This document shows, one piece after another, positions 43,296 to 51,523 of a DNA stretch of 64,000 nt; positions within the stretch are counted from its first letter, which is position 1; each line of letters opens with the position of its first letter. This DNA is from SZUA-584 sp964441275. Its GTDB lineage: Bacteria; Bacillota; Clostridia; Christensenellales; SZUA-584. The position numbers were made by a program, and so were the translations under genes. The stretch is taken from positions 37,854 to 101,853 of the forward strand of contig CAYTUG010000004.1 in the NCBI GenBank assembly GCA_964441275.1, read 5' to 3'. The notes under the pieces are model-generated. The model made no database searches. It worked only from the letters and a program-made list of their open reading frames with translations, and had not been told where the DNA came from.

Positions 43296-43634
43296 TCATG
43301 CGGAAAGCCCGTTTTTATAAAGCCTTCCGCATGCCTCGAATAATGTCATTTCGCTGACAAGCAGCGTTATGCCGGTTTGCTTTGCCAAATCACACATCTC
43401 CTGAGTGGGATTTTTGCCGCGCACAAAGCAAACGCACAGCACATCAAGCATTTCCGCAGTGCGGATCACATGCTGGTTTATCATGCCCGTCAGCAGTATG
43501 CTGCCTTCCTTTGCGAAAGCAAGCACATCGCTCATAAGATCGGCCCCGCATGCGGACGATATCTGCTTGTCCAAACTCTTGCCGATGCAGGCATAAGTTG
43601 CGTTAAGCGCTGCAGCCGCTTCGCCTATTGTCAT
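43296..43634 (-). CDS. Stand-alone DRTGG-domain protein, copy 2
   Basis: A 112-residue protein similar in size and layout to the gene at 41208-41549: GSILLTGMINQHVIRTAEML (about 45-64), LCVCFVRGKNPTQEM and ITLLVSEMTLFEACGRLY at the end. It has no catalytic motif. Position upstream of the RsbT-like ATPase and 15 bp after the SPOR gene suggests one long minus-strand transcript. The predicted role is ligand binding within a signalling complex. Confidence 0.72.
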   Translation of the reverse strand: MTIGEAAAALNATYACIGKSLDKQISSACGADLMSDVLAFAKEGSILLTGMINQHVIRTAEMLDVLCVCFVRGKNPTQEMCDLAKQTGITLLVSEMTLFEACGRLYKNGLSA

Positions 43635-43649
43635 ATAATTCTTCGCACC

Positions 43650-44528
43650 TCACCCGCTTATTTCATCTATGAAAGACGAGTATTTAACAACTATACTGAT
43701 AATATTATACTTTAAGCTTGACGAAAAAGCTATGTCGGGAACGTCATTAGAATTTGGAATTTCCCCGAGCGTGCGGCAAAACTCGTCCATAAACCCGCCT
43801 ATTCTTGCTACAACATCGTTATCCGATGATAATGCGTTGCGCAACGTTGCGTTGGTTGCATTTGCGCTGTCCTTTAAAACCGCTATGCGCTCGTCGACGT
43901 TTTGACCTTTGTCGCAATCGTAAATTATCTGCATAAGGGAATTAACGGTGTCCGGCACTATTGTAAAGCAAGCCTTAACAGCGTCAATCTTTTGCTGTTC
44001 AGCGCTGATTTTAAACTCAAGAGCGCCGGATTCAAGCAAAAATACCGAACAAATAACGCCTTGCGCCGACAGCTCTTTTTTTACGCTTGCGGCGTCCGAT
44101 TCGTTTATATAGCCTGCGATTAGCGTCCGGTAAAGGTTTCCGTCAAACGCTATGTAGCCCGCGGCGCCGCGCGCTATAAGCTCGTCCGCGGCCGCTTTTG
44201 CGTTCTTGTTGTCTGCAAAAGCGCCCGACTGAAGAGTATAAAGCGCAATGTTCTGCGCCTTTATTTTTTCTTCTTGGAGCGAAGAAGCAATAGGCAGCGC
44301 CTGCTGAGTTTCGTTCGCAGCGGTCCCCGGGCTTTGCGGTGAAGGCTTCGCGGTGGTTTTTTCGTTGTTAAAAACGGGGTTTATAACATTTTCGGCCAAC
44401 CATCCGCCCGCAACGCCTGCTCCCACCAAATATGCCGTCACACCAAGCAATACCGCAACAATTATCAGCGGTGCGCAGTTTTTTTTCTTTTTGTGCCTTC
44501 CGCCTTGCTGCACTCGCGAGTATCTCAT
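43650..44528 (-). CDS. SPOR domain membrane protein
   Basis: A 292-residue envelope protein: basic N-terminus (KKKKN), one membrane segment (about 20-44, IIVAVLLGVTAYLVGAGVAG), a Pro/Thr-rich linker (KPSPQSPGTAANE) and a SPOR domain (about 94-172) starting ALYTLQSGAFADNKNAKAAA. SPOR domains bind denuded glycan strands at division septa or forespore engulfment sites. The C-terminal ~110 residues are helical and unassigned. It lies upstream of the DRTGG/hydrogenase sensor genes, and whether it shares their function or only the transcript is unclear. Confidence 0.85.
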   Translation of the reverse strand: MRYSRVQQGGRHKKKKNCAPLIIVAVLLGVTAYLVGAGVAGGWLAENVINPVFNNEKTTAKPSPQSPGTAANETQQALPIASSLQEEKIKAQNIALYTLQSGAFADNKNAKAAADELIARGAAGYIAFDGNLYRTLIAGYINESDAASVKKELSAQGVICSVFLLESGALEFKISAEQQKIDAVKACFTIVPDTVNSLMQIIYDCDKGQNVDERIAVLKDSANATNATLRNALSSDNDVVARIGGFMDEFCRTLGEIPNSNDVPDIAFSSSLKYNIISIVVKYSSFIDEISG

Positions 44529-44616
44529 AATTTCCTCCGAATTAAACAGTTCTTACGAATATTAATATGAGAGAACAAGGACAAATAGAAGAAGGCTTGG
44601 GCAAATCGAATGCTTA

Positions 44617-44645
44617 TATAAAAACGGCTCCTGTTCGGAGCCGTT
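44617..44645 (-). terminator. Intrinsic terminator of the second DegV gene
   Basis: Arms 44623-44631 and 44637-44645 (AACGGCTCC with GGAGCCGTT on the other side) form a 9-bp stem with a 5-nt loop. On the minus strand it is followed by TTTTTATAT, immediately after the DegV stop at 44649. Confidence 0.85.
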
Positions 44646-44648
44646 ATA

Positions 44649-45512
44649 CTATCTTGGTTTGCCTTTAAAGAACAGGGCAATTGTCCCGGGGCCGGCATGC
44701 GCGCCGATAACCGCACCCAAAGGGCTTAGCATTATATCGCCTATTTTAGGGAACGTTTCCTTTATCAAATTTGCGACATAATTCGCAGCTTTATCATCGT
44801 CTCCGTGGCTTATAAATATTGTTTGACCATCGGGGTTAACTACAAGCTCTTCCATCTTGCCTACAAGGCATTTAAGAGCGCGCTTGCGCCCCTTTTCCTT
44901 CTCGCGCGGAATAAGATGCCCTTTAAAGTCAACGTTGAGCACAGGCTTAATATGCAGCAGGCTGCCGACAAACGCCGCAGCGCCCGTAACGCGGCCGCCG
45001 CGCCTTAAGTGCGAAAGGCTATCAACGGTAAACCAATGGTTAATGGAAAGTTTATTGCTTTCCACCCATTTTGCAACTTCATCTATTGATTTGCCTTGAT
45101 CCCGCATTTTTACGGCATAATCTAACAAAAGACCATGCCCTAAAGAAGCGCAAAGAGAATCGATAACTATAAACTTTCTTTCGGGATATTTCTTGCTCAT
45201 TTCACGGGCAACCAACATAACGTTATTGCAGCTGCCCGAAAGCCCGGACGAAAAGGCAATGTATAGAAGATCATTGCCGGCAATAAGAATCTTTTCAACT
45301 TCTTCGGTGATATAATCGGGAGTAAGCAGAGAGGTTGTGGGCAAATGACCGTCCCTTTCCATATCAAAAAACGTTTTAGTATCCATATCACCGTCTTTGT
45401 ATTCTTTGTTGTCAATTGTGAAAGTATATTTTAGTATGAGTATGTTATGCTTATCAGTATATTCTTTTGGCAGATCGGATGTTGAGCACGCACCTATAAC
45501 AAAACTCGACAT
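44649..45512 (-). CDS. DegV family fatty acid-binding protein (second copy)
   Basis: A 287-residue paralogue of the gene at 33902-34774. Conserved blocks: IGACSTSDLPKEY at the N-terminus, IAFSSGLSGSCNNVML (about 83-98), LRRGGRVTGAAAFVGSLLH (about 166-184) and PLGAVIGAHAGPGTIALFF (about 261-279). The protein binds a fatty acid for delivery to a FakA-type kinase. Monocistronic: its own terminator lies immediately downstream, and a 300-bp divergent region lies upstream. In this copy the early Asp-Ser is replaced by Cys-Ser-Thr-Ser. Confidence 0.92.
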   Translation of the reverse strand: MSSFVIGACSTSDLPKEYTDKHNILILKYTFTIDNKEYKDGDMDTKTFFDMERDGHLPTTSLLTPDYITEEVEKILIAGNDLLYIAFSSGLSGSCNNVMLVAREMSKKYPERKFIVIDSLCASLGHGLLLDYAVKMRDQGKSIDEVAKWVESNKLSINHWFTVDSLSHLRRGGRVTGAAAFVGSLLHIKPVLNVDFKGHLIPREKEKGRKRALKCLVGKMEELVVNPDGQTIFISHGDDDKAANYVANLIKETFPKIGDIMLSPLGAVIGAHAGPGTIALFFKGKPR

Positions 45513-45819
45513 GTATAGTCTCCCTTCCTTTTTGGTAATTCTATTATTTTAATTGCCATTAATCAATATAAATATGTTATGTTAATACTTTTTTAATACA
45601 TAAAGAAAATTCGTTATAAAATAATGAAAAATGTTTTTTTCGCTTTCCGTTGCGATTAAACTATATATAAACCTGGTTAATATGCAATTCTGCAATTATA
45701 ATTTTAATTACATTCATTTTTGCGGAATAAGATGTTGTAATTACATATAATATATGCTAATATCGAAATTAAATGAAGGTTTTAAATTTGCAGGATGCAA
45801 TTATCATATGGAGGCGGTT
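45513..45819. other. Divergent A+T-rich intergenic region between degV and the aminotransferase gene
   Basis: Very A+T-rich, with TGTAATTACA (a perfect 10-bp palindrome near 45735) and a TATAAT just after it at about 45746. These may belong to the aminotransferase promoter, but no -35 at normal spacing is seen. In-frame codons from 45754 lack a ribosome site. Nothing else is supported. Confidence 0.4.
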
Positions 45820-47004
45820 ATGGTTTTATCGGCTAAGGCGCTTGGCATTGCGCCCTCGGTAACTCTTGAAGTTACAGAGCTTGCCAAAAAGATGCGCAAA
45901 GAAGGCTGCGATGTTGTGGGCTTTGGCGCGGGGGAGCCGGATTTTGATACGCCGCAAAACATAGTTGATGCGGCAAAAGAGGCGCTTGATAAAGGATATA
46001 CCCGATACACGCCCGCTTCGGGCATCTATGAGCTCAAAGAAGCGGTTGCTTTAAGGCTGGGCGGAAAATATGCTCTCAAATATGCGCCCGAGGACATAGT
46101 AATTTCAAACGGAGCGAAACATTCGCTGTTCAATGTGTTTGCGGCATTGCTAAACAATGGGGATGAAGTTATAATACCTTCTCCTTATTGGGTAACGTAT
46201 CCGGAGCTGGTTCGGATGTTAGACGGCGTGCCTGTATTTATTGAAACGGGATTATCATTTAAGGCCAAGGCAGAGCAGATTGAATCCGCCATTACTGAAA
46301 AAACCAAAGCGATTTTGATTAACACTCCCTCCAACCCTTGCGGTTCGGTTTATACAAGGGCTGAATTAGAGGCGATCGCCGACGTAGCGGTAAAAGCGGA
46401 TGTTGCCGTTATATCCGACGAGATATACGATGAGCTGATTTATGATGCAAAACATGTAAGCATCGCATCGCTTGGCGAGCGGATAAAAGAGCTAACCGTG
46501 ATTGTAAACGGGCTTTCGAAAACCTATGCTATGACGGGATGGCGCATAGGCTATACCGCAAGCAACAGAAAGATTGCCAAATTGATGGGCTCTTACCAAT
46601 CGCACGCCGCTTCAAACCCAAACACGATAGCCCAGTACGCAAGCGTTGAGGCTTTGCAAGGGCCGCAACATGCGGTGGAAGAGATGCGCCGGGCATTCGA
46701 TTCGCGCCGAAAGCTTATGTGCGGCATTGTAAACAACATGAACGAAGTTTCGTGCGTTACGCCAAACGGCGCGTTTTATGTAATGCTTGACATAAGCGCC
46801 GTTATAGGCAAAGCGTGCGGTTGCGAAAGGATAACCGGGTCTGTTGATTTTGCGCGGCTGCTGTTAGAAAAAACCCATACAGCGGTGATACCCGGAGCGG
46901 TTTTTGGTACGGATAAACATGTGCGTTTAAGCTATGCCGTAAAAGAACAAGATATAACAAAAGGGCTTAACAGGATAGGCGAGTTTGTAAAATCGCTAAG
47001 ATAA
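45820..47004 (+). CDS. aspC: Pyridoxal-phosphate aspartate aminotransferase (class I, subgroup Ib type)
   Basis: Transfers amino groups between aspartate and 2-oxoglutarate or related acids. The 394 residues include GAGEPDFDTP (about 36-45), TRYTPASGIYELKEA, SNGAKHSLFN (about 95-104), NTPSNPCG (about 168-175), the PLP lysine in LSKTYAMTGWRIGY (about 232-245) and VRLSYA near the C-terminus with the substrate Arg. ATG 45820 is chosen for the GGAGG five bases upstream. The next gene, 14 bp downstream, is a citrate-synthase-like enzyme, so the pair could drive oxaloacetate/glutamate metabolism. Confidence 0.92.
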   Translation: MVLSAKALGIAPSVTLEVTELAKKMRKEGCDVVGFGAGEPDFDTPQNIVDAAKEALDKGYTRYTPASGIYELKEAVALRLGGKYALKYAPEDIVISNGAKHSLFNVFAALLNNGDEVIIPSPYWVTYPELVRMLDGVPVFIETGLSFKAKAEQIESAITEKTKAILINTPSNPCGSVYTRAELEAIADVAVKADVAVISDEIYDELIYDAKHVSIASLGERIKELTVIVNGLSKTYAMTGWRIGYTASNRKIAKLMGSYQSHAASNPNTIAQYASVEALQGPQHAVEEMRRAFDSRRKLMCGIVNNMNEVSCVTPNGAFYVMLDISAVIGKACGCERITGSVDFARLLLEKTHTAVIPGAVFGTDKHVRLSYAVKEQDITKGLNRIGEFVKSLR

Positions 47005-47018
47005 AAGGGGGATTAAAA

Positions 47019-48449
47019 ATGAACGAAATAAAAAAAGGGCTTAGCCTGAATAATAGATGGAATTTGCTTGAGCAAAACGACTATATGTTTTCTTTCCAGG
47101 ATGTTGACGAACCGAAGCTTTTCCGCGAGGTTTTTGAATACTCGGAAGTGCCCAAAATTGCATTTAATCACAGGGTGGTGCCCATGCGCATGCCCGAAGA
47201 AATATGGATGACCGACACAACGTTTCGCGATGGGCAGCAATCGAGATCGCCTTTTACCGTAAAGCAGATTGTCGATCTGTATAAGCTGTTACACAAGCTC
47301 GGTGGCGAAAAAGGGATAATACGCCAAAGCGAATTCTTTGTGTACACCGATAAAGACAAACAGGCAATGCAGGCTTGCCTTGACTTGGGTTATCAGTTTC
47401 CCGAGATTACTACCTGGATACGCGCAAGCAAAAAGGATTTTGAGCTGATTAAAAGTTTTGGCATAAAAGAAACAGGCATACTGGTCAGCTGTTCGGATTA
47501 TCACATATTCAACAAAATGGGCTTAAACCGAAAGCAGGCGCTGGAAAAATACTTAGGAATTGTAAAAATGGCAATAGATTACGGCATTAATCCGCGCTGC
47601 CACTTTGAGGATATAACCCGGGCGGATTTTTACGGGTTTGTAATTCCCTTTGCAGACGAGTTAATGAAGATAATGCAGCAAACAAAAGTGCCTATCAAAA
47701 TCCGCATGTGCGACACCATGGGCTACGGAATAACATATCCGGGCGCATCCTTGCCGCGCAGCGTGCAGGGCATAGTATACGGTCTTCGTTTTTATTCGGG
47801 ATTTGCGCCAAGGCTGCTTGAATGGCACGGCCATAACGATTTTCACAAAGTGGTGACAAATGCGGCTACGGCATGGCTTTACGGGGCATCATCGGTCAAT
47901 TGCTCTATGCTTGGAATTGGCGAGCGCACCGGCAATTGTCCTTTGGAAGCAATGGTAATTGAATACTGCGGGTTAAGGGGCGCAAGCGATGGTATGGATT
48001 TAACGGTCATAACCGAGATCGCGCAGTATTTTGAAAATGAGATGGGAGTGCATATTTCCTCGCGCACGCCGTTTGTGGGCAGAAACTTTAACTCTACACG
48101 TGCGGGCATACATGCGGACGGGCTGTTAAAGGACGAAGAAATATACAATATATTCGACACAAAAAAGCTGTTGAACCGCCCTGTGACTGTCGCTATTGGG
48201 GCGCATTCGGGGCTTGCCGGCATCGCGCACTGGATTAACGCGCATTTTAATCTTGCGGGCGATCTTGCGCTTACCAAAAATGACGAACTTGTAGCCAAGG
48301 TTAAAACCGAAGTTGATAAAGAATTTGAACAGGGACGCACAACAACATTCGGAGATACTGAATTAGAGGCTATCATACGCAACGCCGATGAAGAAGCTTA
48401 TCTTGCTATGTGCTATACTAAAAAGGTTTTTCATGCAAAACATGATTGA
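47019..48449 (+). CDS. DRE-TIM acyltransferase, Re-citrate synthase / 2-isopropylmalate synthase-like
   Basis: A 476-residue member of the HMG-CoA-lyase-like family. The metal and substrate motif is TDTTFRDGQQSR (about 66-77), HGHND is in the C-terminal strand (about 269-273) and NSTRAGIHADGLLKDEEIY follows. The N-terminal ~60 residues and IIRQSEFFVYTDKDKQAM are shared with clostridial proteins that include the proven Re-citrate synthase of Clostridium kluyveri. True 2-isopropylmalate synthases start near the DRE motif and are accompanied by leuB/C/D, which are absent here. I therefore favour Re-citrate synthase, making citrate from oxaloacetate and acetyl-CoA for glutamate synthesis in anaerobes. 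Database entries may carry misleading names. Confidence 0.75.
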   Translation: MNEIKKGLSLNNRWNLLEQNDYMFSFQDVDEPKLFREVFEYSEVPKIAFNHRVVPMRMPEEIWMTDTTFRDGQQSRSPFTVKQIVDLYKLLHKLGGEKGIIRQSEFFVYTDKDKQAMQACLDLGYQFPEITTWIRASKKDFELIKSFGIKETGILVSCSDYHIFNKMGLNRKQALEKYLGIVKMAIDYGINPRCHFEDITRADFYGFVIPFADELMKIMQQTKVPIKIRMCDTMGYGITYPGASLPRSVQGIVYGLRFYSGFAPRLLEWHGHNDFHKVVTNAATAWLYGASSVNCSMLGIGERTGNCPLEAMVIEYCGLRGASDGMDLTVITEIAQYFENEMGVHISSRTPFVGRNFNSTRAGIHADGLLKDEEIYNIFDTKKLLNRPVTVAIGAHSGLAGIAHWINAHFNLAGDLALTKNDELVAKVKTEVDKEFEQGRTTTFGDTELEAIIRNADEEAYLAMCYTKKVFHAKHD

Positions 48450-48517
48450 CTTAACCGCCCAATTTATTGCGGCCGAAAATGATAAATATTTTTGTGTTAT
48501 ATTGTAGCTAAAATCGC

Positions 48518-48546
48518 TTTACAAGCACAACCTGTTGTGTTATATT
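48518..48546 (+). promoter_or_regulatory. Promoter of the pyr operon
   Basis: TTTACA (48518-48523), 17-bp spacer, TATATT (48541-48546). The spacer contains a perfect palindrome CACAACCTGTTGTG (48526-48539) that could be a second, transcription-level operator. The PyrR RNA site begins 16 bp after the -10. Confidence 0.7.
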
Positions 48547-48561
48547 TTATAGGAGCAATAC

Positions 48562-48597
48562 CCTTTAATTCGGTCCATGAGAGTCCGGCAAGGAAAG
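48562..48597 (+). promoter_or_regulatory. PyrR-binding RNA hairpin (anti-antiterminator)
   Basis: The leader reads CCTTTAATTCGGTCCATGAG and continues AGTCCGGCAAGGAAAGG. Outer CCTTT pairs with AAAGG, and the inner GGTCC-type loop resembles the Bacillus PyrR site (AGUCCAGAGAGGCU). With UMP bound, PyrR would hold this form and let the terminator at 48614 fold. Confidence 0.8.
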
Positions 48598-48613
48598 GTA
48601 ATTTTGTGCTGTT

Positions 48614-48641
48614 AAGCCTTGCCGTTTGGCAAGGCTTTTTT
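48614..48641 (+). terminator. PyrR-controlled attenuator terminator
   Basis: AAGCCTTGCC (48614-48623) and GGCAAGGCTT (48628-48637) form a perfect 10-bp stem with a GTTT loop followed by a T-run. It lies between the PyrR site and pyrR, the classical attenuation layout. Confidence 0.9.
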
Positions 48642-48676
48642 GATACTGTGCATTTGATAATGAAAGGAGGGTTCCG

Positions 48677-49219
48677 ATGGCTGATAAAGCGCTCGTTATG
48701 GATAAAATGGCTCTTGACAGGGCATTGAGACGCATAGCTCATGAGATTATCGAAAAGAACAAAGGCGCAAACAGGCTTGCTCTTATAGGCATCCACAGAC
48801 GGGGGGTGCCCATAGGCAGGCGCATAGCTGATTATATAGAACAATTTGAAGGCGTGCGGCCAAAATTAGGCACTCTCGATATAACTTTTTATCGTGACGA
48901 TCTGTCTCTTTTATCGGATCACCCTATTATTAAAGGGACCGATATAGCGTTTGACTTAAATAATATCACCGTCGTGCTGTGCGATGACGTGCTCTACACC
49001 GGGCGCACCGTGCGCGCGGCTTTAGACGCTCTTATCGATCTTGGGCGGCCGAAGGCTATTCAGCTTGCGGTTATTGTGGACAGAGGACACAGAGAACTGC
49101 CCATAAGAGCAGATTACGTGGGCAAAAACATCCCGACTTCAAAAGATGAGGACATAAGCGTAAACGTTTCAGAAATTGACGGGGTGGACAGCGTTGTAAT
49201 CAGCGATTTAACAAACTAA
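48677..49219 (+). CDS. pyrR: PyrR, bifunctional pyr operon attenuator and uracil phosphoribosyltransferase
   Basis: RNA-binding regulator of the pyr operon with uracil phosphoribosyltransferase activity. In 180 residues the PRPP motif is VVLCDDVLYTGRTVRAAL (about 97-114), and LIGIHRRGVPIGRRIADY (about 37-54) and DRGHRELPIRADYVGKN (about 138-154) are conserved RNA- or UMP-side segments. AAAGGAGG precedes the ATG. First gene of the operon and preceded by its own target site. A hairpin terminator follows the gene, so downstream pyr genes may be subject to a second control point. Confidence 0.96.
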   Translation: MADKALVMDKMALDRALRRIAHEIIEKNKGANRLALIGIHRRGVPIGRRIADYIEQFEGVRPKLGTLDITFYRDDLSLLSDHPIIKGTDIAFDLNNITVVLCDDVLYTGRTVRAALDALIDLGRPKAIQLAVIVDRGHRELPIRADYVGKNIPTSKDEDISVNVSEIDGVDSVVISDLTN

Positions 49220-49246
49220 CCTTATCAAATCGATAAGGTTTTTTTA
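49218..49246 (+). terminator. Intrinsic terminator between pyrR and pyrB
   Basis: AACCTTATC (49218-49226) and GATAAGGTT (49232-49240) form a 9-bp stem with a 5-nt loop, followed by TTTTTT. It overlaps the pyrR stop. A further 7-bp hairpin (49305-49311 with 49316-49322) precedes pyrB without a T-run. No second PyrR box is obvious. Confidence 0.75.
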
Positions 49247-49338
49247 TGGCGGATTGATGATTTGGCAGCGGCTTATATTTAAAAAGAGAGTATGGAATTT
49301 TTGCAAGGGATATAAATCCCTTAAAAACGGAGAAAGAT

Positions 49339-50271
49339 ATGCATCTTAAATCAAAAGATTTAATAGCCCTTTATGGTATGGCGGCGGACGAAATAGAGTA
49401 TATACTCGATTCCGCAAAAACGATGAAACAGCTGCTTGAGCAAAAAGCAAAAAGAATGCCGCATTTGCAAAACAAATCGGTGGTGTCGCTTTTCTATGAA
49501 AACAGTACCCGGACGCGCCTTAGTTTCGAGCTTGCCGCAAAGTATTTAGGCGCGGCGGCCAGCAGCCTTGGCGTTTCATACAGCAGCGTTTCAAAGGGGG
49601 AGACTTTGCTCGATACAGGCAAAACGATAGAGGCAATGGGGACGGATGTTGTGATAATCAGGCATCCGCTTGCGGGCGCTCCTAAGCTGTTGGCGGATAA
49701 TATTTCTTGCAGCGTAATAAACGCGGGCGACGGGATGCACGAGCACCCAACGCAGGCGCTGCTCGATTTGTTTACCATGCGCGAGCGTTTCGCAAAGATT
49801 AAAGGGCTAAAGGTTTCGATAATAGGCGATATCTATCACAGCAGAGTTGCAAGAAGCAATATCTGGGTTTTGTCTAAGCTTGGAGCGCATGTTACGTTAT
49901 GCGCCCCCATGTCGCTGCTGCCAAACGGGATTGAAACGACAGGCGTAAAAATTGTAAGCGATATAAAAGAAGCTGTTTGCAAAGCGGATGTAGTAATGGG
50001 GCTGCGCATTCAGCAAGAGCGGCTTGAGGGGGTGTTTATTTCGTCTCTTCGAGAATACCACAACATGTTTGGCATAAATGAAAAAAACGTACAAATTAGC
50101 GATGAGCAGATGCTTATAATGCACCCAGGGCCGTTAAACAGGGGGGTTGAGATATCAAGCGCGTTGGCGGACAGCGCTCATTCGGTGATAAACAAGCAGG
50201 TTACCAACGGTATTGCGATAAGAATGGCGTTGCTGTATCTGCTTACAAGGAGGCGGGGCGATGAGGCTTAA
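49339..50271 (+). CDS. pyrB: Aspartate carbamoyltransferase catalytic subunit
   Basis: Condenses carbamoyl phosphate and aspartate. The 310 residues carry YENSTRTRLSFELAAKYLGA (about 54-73, carbamoyl phosphate loop), the Lys in VSKGETLLDT (about 84), HEHPTQALLDLFT (about 134-146) and MHPGPLNRGVEI (about 258-269). No regulatory pyrI subunit is present, as in Bacillus. GGAG precedes ATG 49339. Overlaps pyrC by eleven bases. Confidence 0.97.
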   Translation: MHLKSKDLIALYGMAADEIEYILDSAKTMKQLLEQKAKRMPHLQNKSVVSLFYENSTRTRLSFELAAKYLGAAASSLGVSYSSVSKGETLLDTGKTIEAMGTDVVIIRHPLAGAPKLLADNISCSVINAGDGMHEHPTQALLDLFTMRERFAKIKGLKVSIIGDIYHSRVARSNIWVLSKLGAHVTLCAPMSLLPNGIETTGVKIVSDIKEAVCKADVVMGLRIQQERLEGVFISSLREYHNMFGINEKNVQISDEQMLIMHPGPLNRGVEISSALADSAHSVINKQVTNGIAIRMALLYLLTRRRGDEA

Positions 50272-51523
50272 ATTAACAGGAGGCGTTTTGGCAAACCCGG
50301 AAGGGAAAAGCGGACGCTTGGATATTCTTATTGAAAACGGATCAATAGCTCAAATAGGGGAAGGGTTGGCAGGCGCCGATACGGTTATCGACTTGCAAGG
50401 CAAAACGGTTTTTCCGGGGTTTATTGATTTGCACTGCCATTTGCGAGAGCCGGGGCAAGAACATAAAGAAGATATCATGTCGGGTACAAAAGCGGCTGCA
50501 AAAGGCGGCTTTACCGCCGTATGCTGTATGCCCAACACGGTGCCCCCGATAGATAACGCGTCTGTGTGCGCATTGGTTACCGAAAAGGCGAAAGATGCTT
50601 TTGTTAAGGTCTACCCTGTGGGCGCGGCGACAAAAGGGCTTGGGGGCAAGGAACTGACAGAGATGGGCGAGCTTAGCGAGGCGGGGTGCGTCGCGTTTTC
50701 GGACGATGGGAAGCCTATAGAAAACGGGGCGGTAATGAGATGGGCTATGCAATACGCTGCAACATTTAACCGCTTTATTATGGCGCACGAAGAATGTATG
50801 GATTTGGCAGGCGCAGGCGTGATGAACGAAGGCGTAAACTCAATGATACTTGGGCTGCCCGGGATAACCCGGGCTGCGGAAGAATCTATGATTGCGCGCG
50901 ATATATTGCTTGCCAAAACTTATGGGCTAAGAGTGCATATTCAACACGTATCCACTCTCGGCGGCGTGCAGATGATAAAGGCGGCAAAAAAATGCGGTGT
51001 AAAAATAACGTGCGAAACGACGCCGCATTATTTTTCGGCGGACGACAGCTTTTGTTTGGGATACGATACGAATGCCAAGGTAAACCCGCCGCTGCGCACG
51101 CCCGACGATGTTACCGCCATAAAAGAAGCGTTGCTTGACGGCACTATAGACGCAATAGCGACCGATCACGCCCCTCATCATAGGGACGATAAAGAAATTG
51201 AATTCGCTCTTGCCGCAAGCGGAATATCGGGGTTTGAAACCGCATTTTCTTTAGCGGTAACAAATTTAACCGATAACGCGGATAAACTTGCATTGTTGAT
51301 GTCGGTCAACCCCGCCAAAATAATTTGCAAACAGGGCGGAGTGCTAAAAGAAGGGGCGGCGGCTGATATAACGGTTGCGGATTTGAAAGCGCAATATGTG
51401 CTGACAAAAGAAAATATAATATCAAAAGGAAAGAATACGCCTTTTTTAGGCGCTGAACTGCGCGGGATTGTTACGCACACTTTTGTTGACGGGCGCTTAG
51501 TGTTTGCCGGGGGCGGAATATGA
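50261..51523 (+). CDS. pyrC: Dihydroorotase (class I)
   Basis: Zinc enzyme that cyclises carbamoyl aspartate to dihydroorotate. The 420 residues include FIDLHCHLREPGQEHKED (about 53-70, metal His residues and Arg), CCMPNTVPPID (about 87-97), TCETTPHYF (about 250-258) and IDAIATDHAPHH (about 296-307, catalytic Asp). ATG overlaps pyrB, with AAGGAGG inside pyrB. Overlaps pyrF by four bases. Confidence 0.97.
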   Translation: MRLKLTGGVLANPEGKSGRLDILIENGSIAQIGEGLAGADTVIDLQGKTVFPGFIDLHCHLREPGQEHKEDIMSGTKAAAKGGFTAVCCMPNTVPPIDNASVCALVTEKAKDAFVKVYPVGAATKGLGGKELTEMGELSEAGCVAFSDDGKPIENGAVMRWAMQYAATFNRFIMAHEECMDLAGAGVMNEGVNSMILGLPGITRAAEESMIARDILLAKTYGLRVHIQHVSTLGGVQMIKAAKKCGVKITCETTPHYFSADDSFCLGYDTNAKVNPPLRTPDDVTAIKEALLDGTIDAIATDHAPHHRDDKEIEFALAASGISGFETAFSLAVTNLTDNADKLALLMSVNPAKIICKQGGVLKEGAAADITVADLKAQYVLTKENIISKGKNTPFLGAELRGIVTHTFVDGRLVFAGGGI

